Shown here piece by piece: positions 27,901 through 35,040 of a stretch of 64,000 nt of DNA (position 1 is the stretch's first letter; each line of letters begins with the position of its first letter). The DNA is from Planctomycetota bacterium (GTDB taxonomy: Bacteria > Planctomycetota > UBA1135). The stretch covers positions 57,599 through 121,598 of the forward strand of contig QQUA01000001.1 in assembly GCA_008501825.1 (NCBI GenBank). Reading direction: 5' to 3'. The translations under genes were made by a program, and so were the position numbers. Under the pieces are notes generated by a model. That model searched no databases and was not told the origin of the DNA. It saw only the letters and a list, made by a program, of their open reading frames with translations.

Positions 27901-29132
27901 AACACTGTCTCGGCATGCCCGGTGGCGGAGCTGAGCACTGTCTTCTCTTGTTTCCCGGAAAAGTGGCCGTCACCTTCTAGAACGGAGAACCGGACCGGAA
28001 TTCCTTCCACACCATTGCAGCCGTCGCTGATCCAAACTCTTAGAGGATGGAAAGCCGGTGCCCCGACTTCTACTCTTTGCAAATTCCCAGAGCTCAGGTT
28101 GATCTGCTTCGCTTCTCCAGGCAGGCCATTGGCGCAAATCCAAAGATCGTTGGCCACGTCCAGGCTGGAAATGCGCAAACGATTATTTCCCCGCCCAGCA
28201 TCCGAACCCAAGGTCCATTCCACTCGGACCCTCCCAAGAGAATCGGTCAATGCCTGCAAGTGGATTTGCCCTGGGTCTCCTGACCCTGCCAACCGAATCC
28301 GGCCGTTGCTACGGGCCACGGACAGGTCCACAACCTTGCCCGAGAAAGGGATGCCGTTTTCCTTCCTCAGTTCAAGAACTATAGGATCTTGCAAATCTGA
28401 GTTGACGGTTCCCTCTTGATCTCCGCCCGAGACCAGGTGGAGGGTTGGGCCGGTTGGAGTGACGTGATCCACGGAAAGATTCAATAGGGTTTCGTGTCCA
28501 ACGGCATCTCGTCCCAGGATTTGAATCTCGTTGCGACTATCGGCTACCAAAGAGAAATTTGGAAAATCGAAACTTCCATTGGTTCCGATTCCTGGATAAA
28601 CCGCTGCCGGTTCACCATTAACGAGGACATCGAGCCCCATATATCCACTCAGCAAATCGGAAATCCGTCCGGTTACGTTGATGGAGGTCTCATGCAAAGT
28701 GGCCCCATCCACGGGGAAGTCCACCAACACCTCGGGGGGCGTGGAATCTTGGATCACGCAAGTCGTAGCAGGAGGGCTGAGTTCCCCATCGGCAAAGACT
28801 TCGGTGACGAACAAGAAGTTCTTGCCATTCGGTCGCAAAGGAACCGTAACGGCGAAAGCACTGTCACTAGAAACTGTTGTCTCAACGAGGTTTAAGCCAC
28901 CTTCAATGCGGATGGAGCTGGTCTTTTGTAATGCCCAGCCGGAAAGCTGCACCGAGCCGGCCGCTGTCGGCGAGATCACCGGATTCAGAGTCGGTCCAGT
29001 ATCCGATCGCTGAGCCGGAGGCCCCGTCCTGCTTTTCGGGGAACCAGGGGATTCGCTTTGACAGGCCAACAGGCCAAGGCACACCAAAACGGAAACAACG
29101 CCTTGAAATTTCAACATGGGGAGCACTTTCAT
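24888..29132 (-). CDS. Giant mosaic lipoprotein with embedded phospholipase A2-like motif
   Basis: A 1414-residue lipoprotein (signal VSVLVCLGLLAC, lipid-modified Cys24). Successive parts: Ig-like modules (about 50-430, including invasin/Big_1-type VDLSVARSNGRIRL), a carboxypeptidase-regulatory-like unit (about 445), a beta-rich region to about 690, and a Cys-rich segment (about 725-825) with CNNHDVCWGTCGSDKESC near 750. That pattern matches the catalytic CxxHDxC loop of secreted and toxin-associated phospholipase A2. Then come thrombospondin type-3-like Ca repeats (DPDGDGVGN, about 855-905), a Big_2 domain (about 1010-1095), a second carboxypeptidase-regulatory-like unit (about 1105) and a C-terminal domain resembling ThuA/GATase folds. 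Neither ATG (29132 or 29117) has a clear ribosome site. The role is probably surface or secreted; catalysis is unproven. Confidence 0.75.
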   Translation of the reverse strand: MKVLPMLKFQGVVSVLVCLGLLACQSESPGSPKSRTGPPAQRSDTGPTLNPVISPTAAGSVQLSGWALQKTSSIRIEGGLNLVETTVSSDSAFAVTVPLRPNGKNFLFVTEVFADGELSPPATTCVIQDSTPPEVLVDFPVDGATLHETSINVTGRISDLLSGYMGLDVLVNGEPAAVYPGIGTNGSFDFPNFSLVADSRNEIQILGRDAVGHETLLNLSVDHVTPTGPTLHLVSGGDQEGTVNSDLQDPIVLELRKENGIPFSGKVVDLSVARSNGRIRLAGSGDPGQIHLQALTDSLGRVRVEWTLGSDAGRGNNRLRISSLDVANDLWICANGLPGEAKQINLSSGNLQRVEVGAPAFHPLRVWISDGCNGVEGIPVRFSVLEGDGHFSGKQEKTVLSSATGHAETVFELGGEAGLHTVRASIDDLEGAPVVFSLTGIHRDPVSGTRFSGIVLNNAGQPLEGAICTLEIGAGFYEVDSDFDGRFEFLNIQEAGPGSLSVDGSAIYAVDGQGVPAGSFPSLHYAVVIAPDAANALGTPVQLPRLNPANVVSFDNTQDVELQVEGIAGLRMKVKAGSVTLADGTVPQPGNPVALSLNPVHADSVPMPMPDGASPPFAWTLQPGGTRFDPPVEITYPNMSGLPAGTTTYFLSFNHATENFEIVATGRVSDDGSCIESDPGSGISVAGWGCNCPPYAVNGDCKNCDPIPNGCGPSGKIFDLIPTEWFVPDCLPLKGLVIPFSVCCFSSPCNNHDVCWGTCGSDKESCDSNFFTEMLGQCALCSLGDPGILAKCSAAAFVYWAAVSYASGDHFCKTQREACECKGEGLPPGCSGGSTTHPTIGGVTSPFEDKDFDLMDDVWELAHGLDPSNRLDTIEDPDGDGVGNVLEFVHDLDPNNPDTDGNGIGDKEEIDEVQPPPPLALDDSWVVSVNGQTVPVDPDGTFNVANVAALDEFGSSGPGSPPDFLSDEFFRLSGTSTRGGVTRYVFSDPFQIQQGETIKIPGITVTETAPLSIATLEAEVLDPVLSVAGQQTQMSVVATLSDGSQRDVSFRSEWTLYRTSNPQVVSVDENGIVAAVGDGLAFITATNDGATAVAQVAVSLSSAVTDVVGFVMDESGNPVANASVSIIGLPGESTSQSDGSYLLSGMPTAGIPTYTIRARKVDGGTFFSGTEPGVKPVPGGLTDAGIIVVSEFGGGFGPIILSGMDPEDHGSWVGGAGWQMIQDIVYFVTSESVLSANPNRVVQLGGTSSNVNILISAVNPLGFVVDHFRGSDIAGVNFFDYDCIYMPTSDHDISGGISDEDLDHINQRGPDIIDFVNTGGGLAAFSNNHEGGYDWFPLGGIQTTEVGGSCLVVTPEGELILSPSATAVVPFHTAFIGPPGFFGLDVLAEECAGDQRALIIGGFADISSDPDGQN

Positions 29133-29251
29133 GGGGTTAATTAATAGAAACGTAAAACTTTAAAAAAACCGGAGCAAATTTTCCGAATTCTTGAATCTCT
29201 TTCTAATTCTAGGATATCGCAAAAATACATCAAGTGGCGCTGGCTCAGTAT

Positions 29252-30607
29252 TTAGCGCTCCAAATTCAGCAGTTTTGCGGTGGCTTGGTAAATCCAGGTC
29301 CGACTCCGGCGGGTGCGCTTCAGTAATCCCAAAGTCACCATTCCGTTAAGGTCGCGGTTGGCGGTCATCGGTGTAATGTCGTGATAAACGGCGTGGCCGC
29401 TCTGAGTAAACTCCGCAGTTTCGTGCTTGAGTGCCGAATGCAGAATGCGCACCTGGCGCGAGTTCAGGCGTTGTTTCAACTTGAAACCCTTTTGCGACTT
29501 GGCCTGCAACTCCCGACCCTCCCGCAATGCAGCCGCCATCCGCCTGATTTCCTGCTCCAAAACACGAAGCTGATAGTTCACCGAATAGGTCAAGTCCAAC
29601 TCATCTTCTTCAACGTCTTGAAAGCTTTGATAATAACTCTCCCTTGACGCGTGAATGCCGCGAGAAATTGAAACGAATCGGATCCAATGATATTCTTTCC
29701 GGCGCAACAGCGACCATACGAAAAGTGCCCGGGCGGTGCGACCGTTGCCGTCCCCAAAAGGGTGGTCATAAGTTAATTGAAAGTGGAGGACGGCGGCGCG
29801 AACCAAAGGGTGCACGAAACCTTCTTCTTCGCTTTCCTCATGATTGGCAAAGTGACACAAAGCCTCCATTCTTGCAGGCAATTGTTCGAATGAAGGAGGC
29901 TGATGAACCAGCTCTCCGGTGTTGCGATCCAGAACCTGTACCTCATCATCTCGGCGAAAAACTCCTGAATCCTCAGGATTATCCAGAGTATTTTCGGTAA
30001 TAGCCGCTTGAATTTCCAATAACCGCTCAGGGGTCAACGGCTCATCCTTCCAAGCTTCCTGAATGCGCTGCAAGGTGCGAAAATTGTTCAATATCATTTG
30101 CTCCGCCTTATCCCTGGGTGCTCGGTTTTCCCGAAGCATTTCCTTGGCTTTTCTTCTGGTGGTCACGGCTCCCTCGATCCGACTGGAATAATAAGCCTCC
30201 TGATCCATGACTTTTGGCAAGTATAACGCCCAACCATCCCCATCCTCCGCCGACCGATGCAGATCCTCTGCCAGGATTCCCTGGCGCGTATCGATCCGCC
30301 AAAGGGCCTTTTTTTGGCTTGGATCCTCAACCAGGCTAAACGGCCGGCCGGAAGTCCCTTGAAAAGGCAGATATCGACGAGAGGCTTGTCTCTGGAGCTT
30401 GGCCAAAACCCAGAGATCCTCCACTTCCTTTCTGGACAACGACCCCATGCGATGGCGAAACTTTCTCCACGGCAGATAAGTTTTGGCCGAATTGGCCAAG
30501 GCTACGGCCTTTCGGTTTTCCGGCCGCATAGCCCAATCCTGCAAATATCGAGACGGATCCCTCGAAAGCTTTTCCAGCCAGTTCGGTGGTTTGATGGACC
30601 GGGCCAT
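29252..30607 (-). CDS. Class II Fic-domain protein (putative AMPylase) with C-terminal winged helix
   Basis: A 451-residue protein. The Fic active-site motif HPFGDGNGRTAR is complete at 282-293 (catalytic His282), predicting transfer of AMP from ATP to protein hydroxyls. The inhibitory helix motif SSRIEG (141-146, S/T-x-x-x-E-G/N) precedes it, so this is a self-inhibited class II Fic of the common Fic/DUF4172-type layout. The C-terminal region (about 385-451, LNSRQVRILHSALKH then ITPMTANRDLNGMVTLGLL) is a winged helix. It stands alone, and a palindrome lies just upstream of its start, suggesting self-regulation. The target is unknown. Confidence 0.9.
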   Translation of the reverse strand: MARSIKPPNWLEKLSRDPSRYLQDWAMRPENRKAVALANSAKTYLPWRKFRHRMGSLSRKEVEDLWVLAKLQRQASRRYLPFQGTSGRPFSLVEDPSQKKALWRIDTRQGILAEDLHRSAEDGDGWALYLPKVMDQEAYYSSRIEGAVTTRRKAKEMLRENRAPRDKAEQMILNNFRTLQRIQEAWKDEPLTPERLLEIQAAITENTLDNPEDSGVFRRDDEVQVLDRNTGELVHQPPSFEQLPARMEALCHFANHEESEEEGFVHPLVRAAVLHFQLTYDHPFGDGNGRTARALFVWSLLRRKEYHWIRFVSISRGIHASRESYYQSFQDVEEDELDLTYSVNYQLRVLEQEIRRMAAALREGRELQAKSQKGFKLKQRLNSRQVRILHSALKHETAEFTQSGHAVYHDITPMTANRDLNGMVTLGLLKRTRRSRTWIYQATAKLLNLER

Positions 30608-30617
30608 TGGATTAAGA

Positions 30618-30639
30618 TAACATAATTTAGGTCATGTTA
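30618..30639. promoter_or_regulatory. Palindrome at the Fic gene promoter (possible operator)
   Basis: TAACAT (30618-30623) and ATGTTA (30634-30639) form perfect 6-base arms around 10 AT-rich bases, starting 10 bases before the Fic start codon. The size fits a site for a small DNA-binding dimer, possibly the Fic protein's own winged helix. Confidence 0.35.
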
Positions 30640-30933
30640 ATAAAATGTGATTCAAATTTAGAAAATCTCCGTAATTAATTATAAGTAAATGACTTACAGG
30701 CCCATTTCGGAATTTAGGTCTCGATCGGCTCTTGTTAGACTCAGAGGGGATCCGAATGGAGGGGTTGAGGAGGCCAGTGTTAGCCTGGCAAGCCAAGACA
30801 CCATAAACCATTATTTAAAATACACTTACTGAGACGGCGCCGATGTTAACATAGGTCCAATCCTGTTAGACTGCTGTTAGTCAGCCCGCTTCGACCATTA
30901 GGGAGATTGGAGTGGAATTCCTAAGATTTCAGG
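30640..30933. other. Intergenic region with TGTTAG repeats
   Basis: AT-rich non-coding stretch between divergent genes. TGTTAGACT occurs at 30733-30741 and 30864-30872, and a related TGTTAGTCA at 30875-30883. No RNA gene, convincing promoter or open frame was recognised. The divergent promoters of the Fic and FG-GAP genes should lie here. Confidence 0.4.
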
Positions 30934-33240
30934 ATGATTCCGCTTGCGCTTCCCCTTTGCGTTTCAGCCTGGTTTCTCACCCCGGAAATCCCGAATTCCC
31001 CCACGTCCTGGCCGGAGGGAATCGTGGCGCCGTCCACTCAGGATGAATTCCTGAAGAAGGCCCAGGACCTGCGGGGAAAGGAAGCTTGGGCCGATTTGAT
31101 TGCTTTGGCCGAACAGGAAACCGATCCCCAGAATCAGTCCCTGGCCTTGAGTTTTCTGGCCATTGCCAAGGCCGCCGGCCAGGATTTTGAAGGATCCTTG
31201 GCAGCTTTGAAAGAATTGCAATCCGGCGGAGTGGTGTTGGACGAAGCCTTGCCCGGCTTAGGTTCCCCCATGGTGGAGGTGGTGAACGCAATCTACCTTC
31301 ATTGCTGGGCCAACTTTGATCCGGCCTTCAATCGCAAGTGCTGGCAAGGTCTTTTCCAGGAATTTTCCGACAGTCATTATTCACCCATAGCTGCCTCCCG
31401 CCTTTTGATGGCCGCGCTGAAAGAGAAGAAGAAGGGAGAAGTCAAAAAGTACCAGGAGTTTTTTGAAAACAGAATCCAGCAAGCCCGAGACAACAAAAAT
31501 CCAGGCGCCGAAGCGGACCTAAGCCGCCGATACGTAGACGGCTATTTGCGCGCCTACCAAAGTAACGAACGGATCTTGGAATTGGCCAAATCGTCCTGGG
31601 CTCAAGCTTGGAAAGAAGCCAGCGAAAAATACTCCTATGACGGCCCAACTGGTGGAGTGGAAATGGATCCCGAAATGCTGAAGGCTCGGCGGGAGTGCGA
31701 GATCGATACCGACGATGCCTTCAACACCATCGCCTTGGCCACCTATCTTCACGGCGAGCCGGTGGAAGAAGGCCATCCTCTGTTTGAAATGGAAACCACG
31801 CCCGGAGTTCAATTCGAGGACGTAACGGAGAAAATTGGTCTTTCGAATTTACGGATTTCCCGAGTCGCCGCAGCCGACTTCGATTTGGACGGAGACCCGG
31901 ACCTTTCCCTCTGCGGGCGTTTATTTGAAAACCGCCGGGGCAAATTCGTGGAAATCAGCAAAGATCGCGGCCTCACGCAAGTGGGTTTGGGCTCGGTCTT
32001 CGGTGATTATGACGGCGACGGCTATTTGGACCTTTTGATCGTCAAAGGAGCTTTCCCGACGCTCTATCGCAACCTTGGCAAGCGCGGCAAATATCGCTTT
32101 GAAGACGTCACCAACGCCAGCGGCTTGGACAAAATCACCATGAGCTCTTCGCCGGAAGGAGCCGCCTGGGTGGACTTCGACGATGACGGCGATTTAGATC
32201 TTTACTTCGCCTTGTACGAAAACCCGATGAGCGTCGGCCATCATGACATATTGGTTGAAAACCTGGGCGACGGCAGTTTCGCTGATCGCTCAGAAGCTCT
32301 GGGCATTCACAAGGTGGGCCCGTTCTGCGGCCGCGGCGTTTCCCCATGCGACGTGGACGGCGACGGTCGCCAGGAAATCTTCGTTTCCAATTATCGGCTG
32401 CAACCGAACTTCCAGTGGAAGTGGCAAGACGAAGGATTCGTCGATGCTTCGGCCACGGTCGGAATCAAGGGCGAACCCCAGCCGGAAGGCGGAGGTTACT
32501 ACGGCCACACCATCGGAAGCTGTTGGGGAGACGTCGACAACGACGGCGACTTTGATCTATTCTCCGCCAATCTGGCCCACCCTCGATTCATTCGCCAAGG
32601 ATTCTCCAACCAGTCCATGCTGGGTATCCAACAAGCGAACGGCCAATTTGAAGACCAGAGCATTCAACGGGGCATCCGCTTTCAGGAGACTCATTCCGAT
32701 CCGGCTTTGGTCGACATCGACAACGACGGTGATTTGGACCTTTCATTAACTTGCATCTACGAAGGCGTTCCTTCCGCTCTGTTCCAAAACGACGGCCAAG
32801 GCAACTTTCAACCGATCACCTTTCGGGCTAATGCCGTCGCCTTCCACGCTTGGGGACAGACCTGGTTGGATTTCGACGGGGACGGCTTTTTGGATGTCAT
32901 CTACGCCTCCAGCAACGGCTTGAAAGCTCTGCGCAATACCGGCAACGATCACCAATACATCCGCATCGCGCTGCGCTGTAAAGGCAAAGACTCCTCCGCT
33001 TTTGGAGCCATTGTCCGAGTCACGACTCTAGAAGCCGATTCACCTCAAACTTGGGTGCGGCAACTCCACAACGCCAGGGGCACGACTTCCCAAGATGAGC
33101 CGGTGCTTCATTTCGGGTTGGGAAGCTACAAGGGCAAGGTGGAAGTGGAAGTGCGCTGGCCGGATTCGGATCGAAGCCAAAAGAAGAAGCTGAGAACCGG
33201 CCGACTGTACGAGTTCAAGCAAACCATCAAAGCGAAGTAG
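30934..33240 (+). CDS. Exported FG-GAP/VCBS repeat protein with ASPIC/UnbV domain (CRTAC1-like)
   Basis: A 768-residue protein with a weak N-terminal hydrophobic signal. Residues about 30-280 are mostly helical and TPR-like (RLLMAALKEKKKGEVKKYQ). From about 290 comes a beta-propeller of FG-GAP/VCBS repeats starting with VQFEDVTEKIGL and carrying Ca-binding loops such as DFDLDGDPDL, DYDGDGYLDL, DFDDDGDLDL and DVDNDGDFDL. The C-terminal ASPIC/UnbV domain (about 690-760) has WVRQLHNARGTTSQDEP and EVEVRWPDS. Such proteins are common on the surface of planctomycetes and related marine bacteria; ligands are unknown. It is convergent with the Nap operon, 12 bases away. Confidence 0.85.
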   Translation: MIPLALPLCVSAWFLTPEIPNSPTSWPEGIVAPSTQDEFLKKAQDLRGKEAWADLIALAEQETDPQNQSLALSFLAIAKAAGQDFEGSLAALKELQSGGVVLDEALPGLGSPMVEVVNAIYLHCWANFDPAFNRKCWQGLFQEFSDSHYSPIAASRLLMAALKEKKKGEVKKYQEFFENRIQQARDNKNPGAEADLSRRYVDGYLRAYQSNERILELAKSSWAQAWKEASEKYSYDGPTGGVEMDPEMLKARRECEIDTDDAFNTIALATYLHGEPVEEGHPLFEMETTPGVQFEDVTEKIGLSNLRISRVAAADFDLDGDPDLSLCGRLFENRRGKFVEISKDRGLTQVGLGSVFGDYDGDGYLDLLIVKGAFPTLYRNLGKRGKYRFEDVTNASGLDKITMSSSPEGAAWVDFDDDGDLDLYFALYENPMSVGHHDILVENLGDGSFADRSEALGIHKVGPFCGRGVSPCDVDGDGRQEIFVSNYRLQPNFQWKWQDEGFVDASATVGIKGEPQPEGGGYYGHTIGSCWGDVDNDGDFDLFSANLAHPRFIRQGFSNQSMLGIQQANGQFEDQSIQRGIRFQETHSDPALVDIDNDGDLDLSLTCIYEGVPSALFQNDGQGNFQPITFRANAVAFHAWGQTWLDFDGDGFLDVIYASSNGLKALRNTGNDHQYIRIALRCKGKDSSAFGAIVRVTTLEADSPQTWVRQLHNARGTTSQDEPVLHFGLGSYKGKVEVEVRWPDSDRSQKKKLRTGRLYEFKQTIKAK

Positions 33241-33252
33241 CTCAAGCCGGGG

Positions 33253-34104
33253 TCAAACCGGAAAGGCTTCACTCTTCGGGAGCTCGAAGCTCCGAAAGCC
33301 CAGGCGCAAAACTCCGCGAGGGCAGGCATCGATGCAGGCCCCGCAGCGAGTGCATTCTGAATCGCTCACCGAACTCTTCCCGGCCATGGAATAGTCTTCC
33401 ATGACCGCGATGCCCATAGGACAGCCACGAGTACATTTTCGACAGGGCACCAAGCCGGCTTTTTCCGGGTGAATCCAAACCCGCCAGGGCGCCAACCGTC
33501 CGACCAGGGAATAAAACGCTCCCAAAGGGCAAAGGGATCGGCACCACATGCGCCGGGAAAAGAATTCCACCACAACGATGGCGGCTAAAAGAATCCACTC
33601 CACCCCTCCTCCGAAGATCAGAGCCCATGCGAGCCAGTTGATCGGGGACAGGATTTGAAACGTGGGTAGAGCGGAAACAAAGCTCAGCGCCAAGAAAAAG
33701 GCCAGCAACCAGTATTTCCAAGCGGTCGGGGTGGAAAATTCCGGCGTCCGCAGCCCCAAGCGCGACAAATTTCGGCGCAGAAAGGTACGAACGGAATCAG
33801 CAAGATCGGTCAGCAACCCGAGGGGACATATCCAACCGCAAAAGGCTCGGCCCAGCAACGCGTAAATCACCAACAACAAGGCGGCGGAAAGCAACAAGGA
33901 CGGATAAAAATGTCCGGAAGCCAAGATCACTTCCAAGGTGGCTAACGGATCGGCGAACCGGAGGCTGTCCAGGAATCGGGTGGCGGTCAAAGAACCGTGC
34001 AGCCAGGAATTTTCCGGTTGGGCTCCAAGAACCAGCAAAGCCAAAAAAGCCAAAGCGGTGAACCGTCGTGCCAGAGCCCAACCTCGAATGCGGAACTTCT
34101 TCAT
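33253..34104 (-). CDS. napH: NapH-like quinol dehydrogenase membrane subunit
   Basis: A 283-residue membrane ferredoxin. The start ATG at 34104 overlaps the napG stop (ATGA). Four or five transmembrane helices frame two cytoplasmic Cys motifs, FCGWICPLG (about 89-95) and WCRSLCPLGAFY (about 188-198), characteristic of NapH/NosR-type proteins. Two [4Fe-4S] motifs follow: C221xxC224xxxC228P and C251xxC254xxC257xxxC261P. NapH with NapG takes electrons from ubiquinol or menaquinol and passes them towards NapA. It is the last gene of the Rieske-to-napH operon. No clear terminator is visible before the convergent gene. Confidence 0.9.
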   Translation of the reverse strand: MKKFRIRGWALARRFTALAFLALLVLGAQPENSWLHGSLTATRFLDSLRFADPLATLEVILASGHFYPSLLLSAALLLVIYALLGRAFCGWICPLGLLTDLADSVRTFLRRNLSRLGLRTPEFSTPTAWKYWLLAFFLALSFVSALPTFQILSPINWLAWALIFGGGVEWILLAAIVVVEFFSRRMWCRSLCPLGAFYSLVGRLAPWRVWIHPEKAGLVPCRKCTRGCPMGIAVMEDYSMAGKSSVSDSECTRCGACIDACPRGVLRLGFRSFELPKSEAFPV

Positions 34105-34694
34105 AAGTCCGCCCTCAAGTCGGTGACTTCCTGTTCCGGCCAAATCCAAACGGAGGTCGGCTCGGTCAAACAAGGGTAATCACAAAGGCCACAGCCGATG
34201 CATTGTTTTGGATCGATGATCGGCCGAACCCGTTCATCCAACACAATGGCTCGATCGGGAAGGGGGCAAGCGTGCCAACACGCCCGGCAACTCACCTGAT
34301 TCCAGGCCAAACAAAGGTCCCGGTCTATTTCCGCGATCCCCATGCGAATCGACGGCACGTCGGCCACTGGAGCTAAGGATCCGGTAGGACAAGCTTCAAT
34401 GCAAAGCAACTCTTCATAGCCCTTGCAAAGCCAGCACGGGTTTTTTCGAGTGTCCAGAGTCGGGGTGCGATAGTCCAAGCCGGCTTCGGCTCCGGCCAAA
34501 TACAAGGTATCGAAAGGGCAAGCTTCCACGCATTGCCCGCAACGGATACACGTTGCAGAGAAATCCGGCTCCGGTAAGGCTCCGGGAGGACGGAGCCATG
34601 CCGGGCTCAATCGGCGAAATCGTTGAATCAGTCCTCGCCCCAACCAAACACCGGCGGCAAGGCCAGCGATGCCGAGCCATTGCCGCCGGTGCAT
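34101..34694 (-). CDS. napG: NapG-like periplasmic 4x[4Fe-4S] ferredoxin
   Basis: A 197-residue protein. The N-terminus is a short Tat-like signal (HRRQWLGIAGLAAGVWLG). Four ferredoxin motifs follow, at C49-C59, C87-C102, C128-C143 and C165-C175, the arrangement of NapG/MauM. With NapH it forms a non-haem quinol dehydrogenase that supplies periplasmic nitrate reductase. The stop overlaps the napH start by four bases; the NapB-like gene lies 19 bases upstream. Confidence 0.9.
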   Translation of the reverse strand: MHRRQWLGIAGLAAGVWLGRGLIQRFRRLSPAWLRPPGALPEPDFSATCIRCGQCVEACPFDTLYLAGAEAGLDYRTPTLDTRKNPCWLCKGYEELLCIEACPTGSLAPVADVPSIRMGIAEIDRDLCLAWNQVSCRACWHACPLPDRAIVLDERVRPIIDPKQCIGCGLCDYPCLTEPTSVWIWPEQEVTDLRADL

Positions 34695-34713
34695 GTTGAA
34701 GGCGAAGAAAGGC

Positions 34714-35022
34714 TTATTGTGCTATGGGTTGTTGCCCCTCGATCAGGACATGGCAACTGCGACACTTCGCGTCCAGTAGGACGGCTGCCATATCCTCGTG
34801 CACCACCTTGGGCGCATCATTGATTCCGGTTTTGTGGCAGACCATGCAGGTCTCAGCCGAATCAGACCAGGCGTTCTGGTGGTAATCGGTATCGGACAGG
34901 GTCGGCGGGAAAGCGTTGGAGGCAAAGTCGCCCGCCTCGTCACCGCCAGCTTCGGCGGGACCGCAGGCCACGGCCAAGGTTGCCAACGCGGCCAAACTGA
35001 GCAGAGCAAGGAGTCTTCTCAT
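34714..35022 (-). CDS. NapB-like dihaem cytochrome c lipoprotein
   Basis: A 102-residue dihaem cytochrome. The signal ends in a lipobox (LAVAC, Cys20), so it is probably anchored in a membrane, unlike typical soluble NapB. Haem sites are CMVCH (59-63) and CRSCH (87-91). The residues DYHQNAWSDSAETC and CRSCHV resemble NapB, the electron-entry subunit of NapA, but the protein is shorter than usual (NapB about 150). A ribosome site GAGG lies about 8 bases upstream. Position between napA and napG supports the role of electron mediator. A NapM or other small cytochrome remains possible. Confidence 0.75.
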   Translation of the reverse strand: MRRLLALLSLAALATLAVACGPAEAGGDEAGDFASNAFPPTLSDTDYHQNAWSDSAETCMVCHKTGINDAPKVVHEDMAAVLLDAKCRSCHVLIEGQQPIAQ

Positions 35023-35040
35023 GGCGGTTTCCTCAGCGGC

